Assembly (NCBI GenBank): GCA_937967795.1
Contig: CALBSK010000086.1
Span: 1 to 64,000 of the forward strand
Reading direction: 5' to 3'
DNA: 64,000 nucleotides
DNA from: an uncultured Alphaproteobacteria bacterium
Lineage (GTDB): Bacteria > Pseudomonadota > Alphaproteobacteria > UBA9655
In this document: positions 8,773-17,816 of the stretch, piece after piece
How positions within the stretch are numbered: the stretch's first letter is position 1
How the letters are laid out: every line of letters starts with the position of its first letter
Notes under the pieces: generated by a model
The model's input: the letters and a program-made list of their open reading frames with translations, nothing else
Database searches by the model: none
What the model was told of the DNA's origin: nothing
Translations under genes and position numbers: made by a program

Positions 8773-9528
8773 TCATATAACCTTGGATTTTTGCATTTCT
8801 TGTGGCCCCCCAGCAAGGCTTCTGATAATCCCCCTTAATGTGCGAACCTCTTGTTCTGTTAAATGAGCTCTCTGAAAAATATTTCGAATATTATGAACCA
8901 TGGTAGCTCGTTTTTTTTGATGACGAAGAAAACCGGTACGATCCAGTTCTTCTTCCAAATGATTAAAGAATTTTCCAAGTTCTTCACGTGTTGCAAGGCA
9001 GGTTCGTCCTGTTCTAAAAATTTGAGAAGGATAAGAAGAAATTTGCGAGAACCATTCACAAGCAATTACTGCCACCGCATGGGCAAGGTTAAGAGAAGGA
9101 AAATCAGATTTTGTGGGTATCTTAATAAGCGCTTCACACAAGGAAATATCCTCACTACAAAGGCCACATCTCTCGCCTCCAAACAAAACACCAACCTTTT
9201 GGCCTTGTTGTTCTGACGAAGCCAGACGCTCTAAGCCTGGCTTCGGAGTATAAATGGATTTGATCATGTCATGAATACGACTGGACGTTGCAAAAAGGCG
9301 ATGTAAGTCATGAATCGCGTTTGAAGTCGAAGGAAAAACTTGTGCACTTTCAAGAACTTTATCAGCACCTGCAGCGAGGGGAATTGCTTCAGGATTAGGC
9401 CACCCATCACGAGGTCTCACCAATCGTAAGTCAGTAAGACCAAAATTTAACATTGCTCTTGCAACAGCACCTATGTTTTGGCCGAGCTGAGGCTCGACAA
9501 GAATAATCGTTAATGTATTTTCGGCCAC
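8773..9528 (-). CDS. trmJ: tRNA (cytidine/uridine-2'-O-)-methyltransferase TrmJ
   Basis: A SPOUT-class methyltransferase that modifies position 32 in the anticodon loop of several tRNAs. The family N-terminus IILVEPQLGQNIGAVARAMLNFGLTDLRLVRP-like segment is present, with motif 2 VGVLFGGERCGLCSEDI near 130-146 and motif 3 SLNLAHAVAVIACEW near 164-178 forming the SAM knot. The start is GTG with the Shine-Dalgarno gagga four bases upstream. It ends nine bases from the convergent glycosyltransferase and is followed upstream by cysS with an 11-base gap, so gltX-cysS-trmJ look like one unit of translation genes. Confidence 0.92.
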   Translation of the reverse strand: MAENTLTIILVEPQLGQNIGAVARAMLNFGLTDLRLVRPRDGWPNPEAIPLAAGADKVLESAQVFPSTSNAIHDLHRLFATSSRIHDMIKSIYTPKPGLERLASSEQQGQKVGVLFGGERCGLCSEDISLCEALIKIPTKSDFPSLNLAHAVAVIACEWFSQISSYPSQIFRTGRTCLATREELGKFFNHLEEELDRTGFLRHQKKRATMVHNIRNIFQRAHLTEQEVRTLRGIIRSLAGGPQEMQKSKVI

Positions 9529-9539
9529 AAATCCTCAAT

Positions 9540-10901
9540 TTATTGTTGTCTCCATGTGGTCCCTTGAGGACCATCTTCTAAAAGAACCCCTGCCTCTAAA
9601 AGTTCACGACGCACGCGGTCGGCTTCAGTAAAATTTTTTTGTTGTCTTGCGAGCGCACGTGCCTCAATAAGCGCTAAAATTTTGGCTTCGTCAATCCCTG
9701 ATTTTCCTTTAAACCAACTTTCAACATCCTGCTGAAAAAGCCCCAGCCAAGTCCCACTCGCTTTTAAAGTGGACGCCAATTTATTTTTTTCTTTTTCATT
9801 CGAAGTTTTGTACAAACGTGTTGCGAGATCATGCAAAACAGAAATGGCATGAGGGGTATTCAAATCATCCTCAAGAGCCGTCTTAAGGGGCTCAAAAACT
9901 TTTCCTTCTGGATCTATTGTTCGTCCTCTTAAAGCATTATAAAGACGGTCAAGACTTTGTCGGCTTTGGAAAACAACCTGATCGTTCCAATCCAAAGGTT
10001 GACGGTAATGGGAAGATAAAAGAACAAAGCGAATAAGCTCCCCTGGCATTTTTTCAAGGAGCTGATGAACAGTGATAAAATTTCCCAAAGATTTGGACAT
10101 TTTTTCGCCGTTTACAGTCAACATACCATTGTGTACCCATACCTGAGCGAAAGTTTGGGGGCCAAAACACGCCTGACTTTGCGCCATTTCGTTTTCATGA
10201 TGAGGAAAAATAAGATCTTGCCCCCCTCCATGAATATCAAAAGTGTCTCCTAGGTATTTTAAAGACATAGCTGAACATTCTATGTGCCACCCCGGGCGTC
10301 CATATCCCCATGGACTTTCCCAGCCTGGCATTCCTTTTGCCGAGGGCTTCCAAAGAATAAAATCTTCTGGTGCCCGTTTGTAAGGAGCAATTTCAACACG
10401 TGCCCCTGCCAGCATCTCTTCGTGCTGACAACGGGACAGCTGACCATAATCAGGAAAGCTTTTGACGGAAAAAAGAACATGCCCCTCACTTTCATAAGCA
10501 TGTTCTTTTTGAAGAAGAGTTTGAATCATTGAGATCATTTCATTTACATGCTCGGTAGCCTTAGGTTCAATGTGAGGCGGAATATTTCCTAAAGCCTTCA
10601 TGTCTTCTTGAAAATATCGAGCGGTTCTTTGGGTAAGATCATAAATTTCCTCTTCGTTTTCTTGCGACGCCTTAATGATCTTGTCATCAATATCGGTGAT
10701 ATTTCGCACATAGGTCACTTTGGGGTATAGGTTTAGTAAAAGTCTGTTTAAAACATCAAAAATGACGTAAGGGCGAGCATTACCGATATGGGCAAAATCA
10801 TAAACCGTAGGCCCACATACATAAAGACGAATATGGTCAGAAATCAAAGGAGTAAAAGTTTCTTTTTGATGAGTTAAGGTATTGTATAAAAGCAACGGCA
10901 T
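9540..10901 (-). CDS. cysS: cysteinyl-tRNA synthetase
   Basis: A class I aminoacyl-tRNA synthetase charging tRNA-Cys. The HIGH-equivalent is YDFAHIGNARPYV (about residues 34-46) and the KMSKS motif is GEKMSKSLGN (about 265-274). Zinc ligands are visible as Cys29 in VCGPTVYD, Cys in HIECSAMSL and the HHENE pair. The DALR anticodon-binding region is at the C-terminus, and the total of 453 residues is normal. It lies four bases downstream of gltX on the same strand. Confidence 0.97.
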   Translation of the reverse strand: MPLLLYNTLTHQKETFTPLISDHIRLYVCGPTVYDFAHIGNARPYVIFDVLNRLLLNLYPKVTYVRNITDIDDKIIKASQENEEEIYDLTQRTARYFQEDMKALGNIPPHIEPKATEHVNEMISMIQTLLQKEHAYESEGHVLFSVKSFPDYGQLSRCQHEEMLAGARVEIAPYKRAPEDFILWKPSAKGMPGWESPWGYGRPGWHIECSAMSLKYLGDTFDIHGGGQDLIFPHHENEMAQSQACFGPQTFAQVWVHNGMLTVNGEKMSKSLGNFITVHQLLEKMPGELIRFVLLSSHYRQPLDWNDQVVFQSRQSLDRLYNALRGRTIDPEGKVFEPLKTALEDDLNTPHAISVLHDLATRLYKTSNEKEKNKLASTLKASGTWLGLFQQDVESWFKGKSGIDEAKILALIEARALARQQKNFTEADRVRRELLEAGVLLEDGPQGTTWRQQ

Positions 10902-10905
10902 CTTT

Positions 10906-12249
10906 CTAATCTCTTGCGGTTTGAAGTCGATTAAGTACTTTGGGGCGTCCCATGAGAAGAATCAAGTCTTTTAGCTCAGGCCCATGTTCCCTTCCTGTAA
11001 GAGCCTTTCTTATTGGCATAAAGAGGTCTTTTCCTTTAAGGTCCGTTTCTTCTTTAACGTCATTCATCCAAGTTTTAAACGTGTTCTCATCCCAAGGTTC
11101 AATCGGCAGAAAGTGTTCCGCAACCTCTAAAAGGCCTTTGTTTTCTTGCGAAAACATTTTATGCCCATAGCAAATGGTCCACCATTCTTTAATCTCTCGG
11201 AATTTTGTAATATTTTTTTGAGCCAGGCTCCAAAATTCGGGCGGGGCGTCTTTAATGCCCATGGCTTCCAGACGAGATTTAACCTGGTCAAAAGAAAGAC
11301 TTTGCAGAATTTTTATATTCATTTGCCACAAATCCTCAGGATCAAGTTTGGGCATTGACCTTCCAAATTTTTGAATATCAAACTCAGATAAAATACCCTT
11401 TAGACTTAAGTGAGACGTAATGGGATCCGAAGTCCCTAACTTTGCAAGAAGGCTATTGATGGCCATCGGCTCAAGCCCGTCTTTGCGAAGCTGTATAAGG
11501 CTTAAGCTTCCCTCTCTCTTTGAAAGACCTTCACCTTCACGACCCGAAATGAGAGCTAAATGACCAAATTGAATAAGATTAGGTTTTCCCTGAAGTGCTT
11601 CCATGATTTGAATTTGAATAGCTGTATTTGTCACATGATCTTCTCCTCTGATAATATCAGTAATTTCCATCTCGAGATCATCAACGACAGAAGCTAAGAT
11701 ATAGACAGGTGATCCATCTTCTCGAATCAAGATGGGGTCATTTAAAAGCTCTCCTTGGAAATGAACCTCTCCTCGTATAAGATCACGCCACTTTATTTCT
11801 CCTCTTTCCATTTTAAATCGCCAATGAGGGTTTCGGCCTTCTTCCTTATACTTTTCGATTTGCGCAGGGGTTAAGGAAAGCGCCGCTCGATTATAAAGAG
11901 GAGGCTTTCCAGCTGAAAGTTGGACTTTCCTTTGCAAATCAAGTTCTTCTTGCGTCTCAAAGCAAGGATAAAGCCTTCCTTGAGCTTTAAGAAGATTAGC
12001 AGCTTTCTCATAATGCGCGAGACGGTCGGATTGTTGGATAACTTCATCATAATGAAGCCCTAACCAGACAAGATCTTCCTTGATTTGATCCGCATATTTT
12101 TCTTGAGATCGCACGGGATCTGTGTCATCAAGACGGAGGATGAAATGTCCCCCCTGAACACGCGCATACAGCCAATTAATGAGGGCCGTTCGGGTATTTC
12201 CAAGGTGGAGATAGCCTGTGGGAGAAGGGGCAAATCGTAATTTTGTCAT
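10906..12249 (-). CDS. gltX: glutamyl-tRNA synthetase
   Basis: A class I synthetase charging tRNA-Glu, and probably also tRNA-Gln in an organism using the amidotransferase route. The HIGH motif is PSPTGYLHLGNTRTAL and the KMSKS equivalent is EGLSKREGS; RGEDHVTNTAIQI is the family motif between them. I start at the ATG at 12247-12249, which gives the family N-terminus MTKLRFAPSPTG; an upstream in-frame TTG at 12288 has no usable Shine-Dalgarno. The EPMAINSLLAKLGTSDP segment marks the alphaproteobacterial type, of which many genomes have two copies; the second is not in this window. Confidence 0.95.
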   Translation of the reverse strand: MTKLRFAPSPTGYLHLGNTRTALINWLYARVQGGHFILRLDDTDPVRSQEKYADQIKEDLVWLGLHYDEVIQQSDRLAHYEKAANLLKAQGRLYPCFETQEELDLQRKVQLSAGKPPLYNRAALSLTPAQIEKYKEEGRNPHWRFKMERGEIKWRDLIRGEVHFQGELLNDPILIREDGSPVYILASVVDDLEMEITDIIRGEDHVTNTAIQIQIMEALQGKPNLIQFGHLALISGREGEGLSKREGSLSLIQLRKDGLEPMAINSLLAKLGTSDPITSHLSLKGILSEFDIQKFGRSMPKLDPEDLWQMNIKILQSLSFDQVKSRLEAMGIKDAPPEFWSLAQKNITKFREIKEWWTICYGHKMFSQENKGLLEVAEHFLPIEPWDENTFKTWMNDVKEETDLKGKDLFMPIRKALTGREHGPELKDLILLMGRPKVLNRLQTARD

Positions 12250-12308
12250 TGTTGTATCTTTGCAACTTTCTAAAAGATTTTTTTTCAATCCTTACTTTTT
12301 TATTAATC

Positions 12309-12337
12309 TTGGAGCTTAGTGCATGGTATTACATAAA
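12309..12337 (+). promoter_or_regulatory. weak promoter candidate for the outer membrane protein gene
   Basis: TTGGAG (12309-12314) and CATAAA (12332-12337) are separated by 17 bases, in the 118-base gap between divergent gltX and the outer membrane protein gene. Both boxes are partial matches. The gene's Shine-Dalgarno is AAAGGA near 12353-12358. Confidence 0.28.
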
Positions 12338-12367
12338 CTCGGTAACTTTCAAGAAAGGATATGAAAC

Positions 12368-13111
12368 ATGAAGAAAGTTTCTTTACTCGCACTTGCTGCC
12401 TCACTTGCAACCCCTGCAGTTGCAGATGTTTGCCCAAAGGGCTTCCAAGGTTTCCATCTCGGTGGTAACATCGGATACGGTGTAGGCACTGCTAATAAAA
12501 CAGGAACTCTTACTAACTCAGAAACGGACAGCTCATTTAGTGGTGAAAGCACAACTTTCAGCAATAGATTAGGCTTTAAGGGAGTTGATGGTGGTATTGG
12601 CACCGGATATACTCATCGGTTTGGGAATTGGGGACTTGGCATTGCTTTTGATGCCAATTGGGCTAATACCAAGGGGAGATTTACAACAACTGGCGTTGCT
12701 GACTCGGAAGAGTCGCAAACAGTAAAAGGGAATGCTCGTTTGAAAAACTCCCTTCAACTTTATGCACGCGCAGGCTATGTTATTGGTAACCAAGCCATGC
12801 CATTCGTCGCTCTTGGTTGGGATAACTCCAAATGGGCTCACAAGACCAGTATTTCTAGAACTATTACGAGTGATTCACCTTCAACTACCACCATATCCGC
12901 AAATAAAAGCAAGCGTTTGAATGCTTTGATGTGGAAGCTCGGTGTGGATTTCTTAGCAACAAAACATGTAGTTGTTGGATTTGAGTACACAGGAACCTCC
13001 GCAGGCAAGATTAATTCAAAAACGACAAATGCTGATGGAGATGTTCTGAAGAGCAGCTTTAAGACTCCTCAATATAACAAGTTTGCTTTGACAGCTAAGG
13101 TTGTCTATTAA
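12368..13111 (+). CDS. outer membrane beta-barrel protein (opacity/Omp25-like)
   Basis: A 247-residue exported protein with a classical signal peptide, MKKVSLLALAASLATPAVA, cleaved before DVCPKG. The mature part is rich in alternating hydrophobic and polar residues, Gly, Asn, Ser and Thr, and contains GFHLGGNIGYG-like and NWGLGIAFDANWANTKG strands. The C-terminus KFALTAKVVY ends in an aromatic residue, as BAM substrates require. This fits an eight-stranded barrel of the OmpW/Omp25 kind used as a porin or surface antigen. It is a single-gene unit closed by a strong intrinsic terminator, typical of highly expressed porins. Extracellular loops are Ser/Thr-rich. The exact function is unknown. Confidence 0.8.
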   Translation: MKKVSLLALAASLATPAVADVCPKGFQGFHLGGNIGYGVGTANKTGTLTNSETDSSFSGESTTFSNRLGFKGVDGGIGTGYTHRFGNWGLGIAFDANWANTKGRFTTTGVADSEESQTVKGNARLKNSLQLYARAGYVIGNQAMPFVALGWDNSKWAHKTSISRTITSDSPSTTTISANKSKRLNALMWKLGVDFLATKHVVVGFEYTGTSAGKINSKTTNADGDVLKSSFKTPQYNKFALTAKVVY

Positions 13112-13144
13112 AACTTGAGCCTTTTATAAAGGTACGTTTCCTTT

Positions 13145-13175
13145 AAAACCCCTGTTTCGGCAGGGGTTTTTCTTT
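13145..13175 (+). terminator. intrinsic terminator of the outer membrane protein gene
   Basis: A perfect 10-base-pair stem (aaaacccctg at 13145-13154, caggggtttt at 13161-13170) closes a six-base loop and runs into a T-rich tail ending near 13175. It lies 34 bases after the stop codon and separates the porin from the tricorn gene. Confidence 0.92.
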
Positions 13176-13276
13176 ACCAAATTTTTACTTTAATCGGATA
13201 ATTTAATGAAAGAAGGAAGAGTTTCCTTTTTCTTAAAATTCGGTAGTATAACCTCCATGCAATTAATGAGGCTTAG

Positions 13277-16200
13277 ATGGAAAAAGAAGGGTATTATCGG
13301 AGTCCCACCCTATGGAAGAATAAGCTTGTTTTTACAGCGGACGATGATTTATGGGAAGTTCCTCTTACAGGAGGAAAAGCCGAACGACTCACAGCAGGGG
13401 CAGGAGAAGCGAATGATTCCGCTTTTTCTCCTGACGGGAAATGGCTTGCTTTCACAAGCACCTCTGAAGGCCACGCAGAAGTTTATATCATGCCTTCAGA
13501 AGGTGGAGAAGCCACGCGTCTTACTTATATTCCTGAGGGTTCGATGGTTGTGGGATGGACACAAGCCAACGAAGTCATTTTTTCTTCAACTAAAAATAAC
13601 CCTTTTCGCATACGCTCTCTTTATAAATCGGATATCAAAACGGGAAGGGTAGAACCCATTTCTTGCGGTCCTGCAAACTTCATCTCCTATGAGCTCAAAG
13701 GCAAGGGATGTGTCATTCAACGTCATGGTCATGGATACGTTTCATGGAAGCGCTATCGGGGAGGAACGGCAGGTGAATTGTGGATTGATCGTCAAGGCAG
13801 AGGAGAGTTTCAAAAGCTCATTGAGATTAAGGGTAACGCTTTGCGTCCCCTCTGGATCCAAAATCGCATTTATTTTATCAGTGATCATCAGGGCCATGGA
13901 AATGTTTATTCTTGTACACCCGAGGGGACAGACCTTAAACGTCATACCTCTCACGAAGATTACTTTGTAAGAGGACTCGCTTACCATGAAACGTCTTTTG
14001 TTTATACGGCGGGGGGCGATCTTTTTCAGTTTTCTCCTGAAAAAAAACCTTCCCAAAAAATCCACGTTGATTTTATCTCTTCTTTCTCTCAACGGGCACG
14101 AAAATTCGTGGATGCAAGTTCTTATCTTTCAGGGTACAGCCTTGATCAAAAAGGCTCTCACCTTACCATCATTACAAGGGGGCGGCCTTTTTCATTTGCA
14201 AACTGGGAAGGTGCGGTCAATCAATATGGCGAGAAAGATGATATTCGATATAAATCTGTTTCCTGGCTTTATGATAATAAACGCCTTTTAATTGTCAGCA
14301 GCCGGGAAGGAGAAGACCGGCTGGAAATTCATGCAGTAGACCCTATGAAAGAGCCAAAAATTCTTAAAAAAATGGATTTGGGGCGGATCATCTCCCTCAA
14401 AACATCTCCCGTCCGAGATGAAGGTATTCTTATTAATCATCGCTGTGAACTTTTTCACATTGATTTAAAGACCCAAAAACTTACTCTTATCGATAAAAGC
14501 ATTTTTGGAGATATGGGAGGGTTAAATTGGTCCTCGGATGGGCGGTGGATTGTTTATGATTATCCCATTAATGATCGTTTGCGAGCCATTAAGCTCTGCG
14601 AGATGAAAAATTTTAAGACCCATGTGATTACACGTCCTATCCGAGAAGATTTTTGTCCCTGTTTTGACCCCGAAGGAAAGTATATTTATTTTCTTTCAAA
14701 GCGAACGTATTCACCTTATTCAGATAATCTTCAATTTGAAATGGGCTTTCCTAAAGGAACAAAACCTTATCTTATTCTTCTTGATGAAACGCTTTTCTCT
14801 CCTTTTATTCCTCAACCCAGGAAAGATGAGGGAAAGCCTCAGAAAGAAAAAAAAGAAAAGGGAGTTAAACACATTAAAATTGATCTAAAGGGGATCGAAG
14901 ATCGTATCCTCGAATTCCCTGTTTCTGAAGGGGATTATGTAACCATTCGTGGCATACCAGGAAAAGCACTTTACCTTTCTCGTCCTTTCCAAAGCGTTAT
15001 AGAAAAAGAGGAAAACGGTACCTCACAGGGAAACTTAGAGTGTTATGACTTTGTCCTAAAAAAAGAAGATACCCTCATGACTCAAGTTTCTTCTTTTACC
15101 CTTTCGGGGGATTTTCAATGGTTATGCGCTTATGGAGCTAAAAAGCTTAGGATAACGAAAGCAGGAGAAAAACCTCTCGATAATGATCCTTCCTATCGTA
15201 AAGGAGGGTGGATTGATCTGAAGCGTGTAAAGGTTTCTGTGACGCCTTTTAAAGAATGGTCTCAAATTTTTGAAGAGGTGTGGCGGCTCCAAAAAGATTT
15301 TTTTTGGACAGAAGATATGTCTATGGTGGACTGGAAAGGAATCTATAAGCGTTATCGACCCCTTTTAGATCGCATTGCAACACGAGGTGAACTCACCGAC
15401 CTTATCGCTGAAATGCATGGTGAGCTTGGCACTTCTCATGCTTATGTCTTCGGTGGTGATTATAGATATCCTCCCAACTACCCTATCGGAGATTTAGGGG
15501 CTGATTTTGTGTATGATAAATCCGAGAAATCATACCGCATTTCTAATATTGCTCAGGGAGATCGTTGGAATCCTTCTCAAACGTCTCCTCTCACATCGCC
15601 GGGCCTTGGAATTGGTGAAGGAGACCTCCTCTTTGCCGTGAATGGCCAGAAGCTTGATGAAACCACTTTTCCAGAAAAGCTACTGGTTAATCAAGCCCAC
15701 AACACCGTTTCACTCCTTGTAAAAGAGGGAAAGAAAAAGGTAAAGAATGTTTTCGTTAAAACCCTTGCTTCACAAATCCCTGCTCGCTATAGGGATTGGG
15801 TTGAAAAAAACAAAGCTTATGTTCATGAAAAAACGAAAGATTCAGTAGGTTATATTCATATTCCAGATATGAAAGTCAACGGATTTGCAGAATTTCACCG
15901 AAGCTTTTTAGCAGAGCTGAATCGAGAAGGCCTTATCATTGATATCCGTTTTAATGGGGGTGGAAATGTATCGTCCCTTCTTCTTGAAAAGCTCGGTCGT
16001 ACACGCCTTGGATACGATCAAAGCCGTTGGTGGGGAGCTATGCCTTATCCTCTGGAATCTCCTATGGGACCTATGGTTGGGCTCATCAATGAATATTCAG
16101 CCTCTGATGGTGATATCTTCTCTCATAGTTTTAAAATGCTAAAACTTGGCCCCCTCATCGGCAAAAGAACGTGGGGGGGGGTTATCGGCATGTGGCCTCG

Positions 16201-16459
16201 TCATAGCCTTGTTGATGGAGGGGGCACTTCTCAACCCGAATTTTCTTTTTGGTTTCATGATGTGGGCTGGGGTGTTGAAAACTATGGAGTCGTTCCTGAC
16301 ATCGAGGTTGAAATATCACCTCAAGATTATGAAAAAGGAATTGATCCTCAGTTGGATCGTGGGATTTCTGAAGTTCTCGCTATTTTAAAGGCTTCCTCAT
16401 CTCCCCCACCGTTCTCCACAGAACGTCCTAATTTGGCCCCCCCAAAGCTGGAAAAATAA
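13277..16459 (+). CDS. tricorn-type protease (S41 family), cytoplasmic
   Basis: A 1060-residue homologue of archaeal tricorn, a giant self-assembling peptidase that trims peptides made by upstream proteases. An N-terminal beta-propeller region (to about 500) contains repeated TolB/DPP-like motifs such as DSAFSPDGKWLAFTS. A charged linker near 515-535 is followed by the C1 domain, a PDZ domain (about 780-840) and the C2 core. The catalytic set is visible: Ser720-His721 in GTSHAYV, nucleophile Ser943 followed by Asp944 in NEYSASDGD, and a Glu in DIEVEIS near 1005. No signal peptide is present. A nine-G run at 16173-16181 encodes Trp-Gly-Gly-Val around residue 966. It converges on cobO with a seven-base gap. 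Confidence 0.92.
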   Translation: MEKEGYYRSPTLWKNKLVFTADDDLWEVPLTGGKAERLTAGAGEANDSAFSPDGKWLAFTSTSEGHAEVYIMPSEGGEATRLTYIPEGSMVVGWTQANEVIFSSTKNNPFRIRSLYKSDIKTGRVEPISCGPANFISYELKGKGCVIQRHGHGYVSWKRYRGGTAGELWIDRQGRGEFQKLIEIKGNALRPLWIQNRIYFISDHQGHGNVYSCTPEGTDLKRHTSHEDYFVRGLAYHETSFVYTAGGDLFQFSPEKKPSQKIHVDFISSFSQRARKFVDASSYLSGYSLDQKGSHLTIITRGRPFSFANWEGAVNQYGEKDDIRYKSVSWLYDNKRLLIVSSREGEDRLEIHAVDPMKEPKILKKMDLGRIISLKTSPVRDEGILINHRCELFHIDLKTQKLTLIDKSIFGDMGGLNWSSDGRWIVYDYPINDRLRAIKLCEMKNFKTHVITRPIREDFCPCFDPEGKYIYFLSKRTYSPYSDNLQFEMGFPKGTKPYLILLDETLFSPFIPQPRKDEGKPQKEKKEKGVKHIKIDLKGIEDRILEFPVSEGDYVTIRGIPGKALYLSRPFQSVIEKEENGTSQGNLECYDFVLKKEDTLMTQVSSFTLSGDFQWLCAYGAKKLRITKAGEKPLDNDPSYRKGGWIDLKRVKVSVTPFKEWSQIFEEVWRLQKDFFWTEDMSMVDWKGIYKRYRPLLDRIATRGELTDLIAEMHGELGTSHAYVFGGDYRYPPNYPIGDLGADFVYDKSEKSYRISNIAQGDRWNPSQTSPLTSPGLGIGEGDLLFAVNGQKLDETTFPEKLLVNQAHNTVSLLVKEGKKKVKNVFVKTLASQIPARYRDWVEKNKAYVHEKTKDSVGYIHIPDMKVNGFAEFHRSFLAELNREGLIIDIRFNGGGNVSSLLLEKLGRTRLGYDQSRWWGAMPYPLESPMGPMVGLINEYSASDGDIFSHSFKMLKLGPLIGKRTWGGVIGMWPRHSLVDGGGTSQPEFSFWFHDVGWGVENYGVVPDIEVEISPQDYEKGIDPQLDRGISEVLAILKASSSPPPFSTERPNLAPPKLEK

Positions 16460-16466
16460 GGGTTCT

Positions 16467-17027
16467 TCAGCGATTGGCTCCTGGAATCCACAAGATATCC
16501 CCGGCGTTTTGATGATTATCATAACGGGAAAGTACAAAAAGGACATCCGAGAGTCTATTGAGGTAATGGATAATAACTGTATTCACAGGTTCAGACTCTT
16601 TTAAAAAACATACGGCCCTTTCTGCTCTCCGAACCACAGCTCGTGCTTGGTGAAGCGCTGCAGATAAAGTTGATCCTCCCGGCAGGATAAAAGAGTGAAG
16701 AGGGGGTAAGGATGCATTATAATAATCAATTTTTTCTTCTAAAAAAACCACCTGATGGGGATGGAGACGAAGTCTTTCTTCTCGTGATTTGTGCTCAGGC
16801 GCACACAAATCTGCACCAACATCAAAAAGGTCGTTTTGTATATGAAATAAAAGCTTATCTATTTCTCCTGTTGCGTGAATACGGCTTACGCCAATAGAAG
16901 CATTCGCTTCATCAACATCTCCAATAGCTGCAATACGAGGAGAGCTCTTCAAAACTCGCTCTCCTGTTCCCAGGGACGTTTTCCCCTTATCTCCTCCTTT
17001 TGTATAAATACGTGTGAGGAGAACCAC
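16467..17027 (-). CDS. cob(I)yrinic acid a,c-diamide adenosyltransferase (PduO type)
   Basis: Transfers the adenosyl group of ATP to cob(I)alamin to make adenosylcobalamin. The family pattern is present: RIYTKGGDKGKTSLGTGER (about residues 6-24), IAAIGDVDEANASIGV, and the C-terminal RRAERAVCFL and NRLSDVLFVLSRYDN motif lining the active site. Its 186 residues are typical. The GTG start immediately follows the TAA of the HIG1 gene, with AAAGGTG as the ribosome-binding site. No cobalamin biosynthesis genes are in the window, so it may serve salvage. Confidence 0.93.
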   Translation of the reverse strand: MVLLTRIYTKGGDKGKTSLGTGERVLKSSPRIAAIGDVDEANASIGVSRIHATGEIDKLLFHIQNDLFDVGADLCAPEHKSREERLRLHPHQVVFLEEKIDYYNASLPPLHSFILPGGSTLSAALHQARAVVRRAERAVCFLKESEPVNTVIIHYLNRLSDVLFVLSRYDNHQNAGDILWIPGANR

Positions 17028-17231
17028 TTATTTCACCTTTAAAAAGAGAAGAAGTGAAAAAATTAAAATAGAAAAGGCTTGAAAGAGGATCCTAAGCCGC
17101 ATCATTTTATTGCTGCGCACCTCAGCCTCTTTTCCCTCTTTAAACATGTTAAGAAGTCCTAATATTAAGGCTCCTCCTGTTGCAGCCATCGCTCCGATTA
17201 ACAAAATTTTAAGGGTGAGCTCAAGAGTCAT
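17028..17231 (-). CDS. HIG1-domain twin-transmembrane protein
   Basis: A 67-residue membrane protein with two hydrophobic helices (about 6-28 and 46-65) separated by a charged loop KEGKEAEVRSNKMMRLRI, the layout of HIG1/Rcf proteins. Eukaryotic and some alphaproteobacterial members associate with cytochrome oxidase, so a respiratory-complex role is plausible but not shown. Its ATG overlaps the TGA stop of the TrcR gene and its stop abuts the cobO start, giving a tight three-gene operon. Confidence 0.8.
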   Translation of the reverse strand: MTLELTLKILLIGAMAATGGALILGLLNMFKEGKEAEVRSNKMMRLRILFQAFSILIFSLLLFLKVK

Positions 17232-17740
17232 ACTTTATATTTTTGGAGGAGTTCATTAAGATCTTCGGCGTTACAAAGACCTAAGTGAACAGGATTTGCA
17301 GGTTTGATCTCATTGATATTCCGATGGGTTTTTGATCGTATTGTCTGAATTGTATTTTTGGTTGTCCCCAAGATATTGATAATATCCGTATCGTTAATGG
17401 TGGGAATTTCCTTTAAAAGCCATGCAATCCCATTAGGTTTAGCCTGACGAAGAATCAGAGGGGTGTATTTCGCTTTTTTTCGAATTTTCCCTTTGTGAAT
17501 ATTCGTTGTTAAGCGCAGCCTGGCTGAAGAGTCAGCTTGACAACGTTCAATTTCATCCAGAGTAAGTTGTCCAGAAGAAATAGGATCGTGGCCTACCATC
17601 CCCACCGCTATTTCTCCATCGGCAATGGCTTGGACTTCCAGAGGATGAAAATTACAAAAATCTCCAATTTGTTCAAACGTTAATGTTGTGTTGTCGATAA
17701 GCCAAACAGCTGTGGCTTTAGGCATGAGGGGCGCAGTCAT
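17228..17740 (-). CDS. trcR: DUF1013 / TrcR-family cell-cycle transcriptional regulator
   Basis: The N-terminal MPKATAVWLIDNTTLTFEQIGDFC (residues 6-29, a helix-turn-helix-like segment) and the IADGEIAVGMVGHDPI region are hallmarks of this alphaproteobacterial family. A second helix-turn-helix-like part, IPTINDTDIINILGTTKNTIQTIRSKTH, lies around 120-147. In Caulobacter-related bacteria the family has been linked to cell-cycle transcription. At 170 residues it is shorter than many members. It leads the operon with the HIG1 and cobO genes; the functional connection of these three is not obvious. Ribosome-binding site: ggtgag before the ATG. Confidence 0.85.
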   Translation of the reverse strand: MTAPLMPKATAVWLIDNTTLTFEQIGDFCNFHPLEVQAIADGEIAVGMVGHDPISSGQLTLDEIERCQADSSARLRLTTNIHKGKIRKKAKYTPLILRQAKPNGIAWLLKEIPTINDTDIINILGTTKNTIQTIRSKTHRNINEIKPANPVHLGLCNAEDLNELLQKYKV

Positions 17741-17816
17741 TGTGCTCTCACCTTTCTCTAAAATTTGTTAACTTAAGTGATTTAATCATAGGTTATTTTT
17801 CTCTAAAATAAAATTC

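Noticed and set aside
8863..9216. 117-codon plus-strand frame
   Set aside because: Antisense to trmJ with no recognisable domain or ribosome-binding site.
13206..13652. 148-codon plus-strand frame
   Set aside because: It overlaps the start of the tricorn gene in another frame, has no domain, and the tricorn frame is clearly coding.
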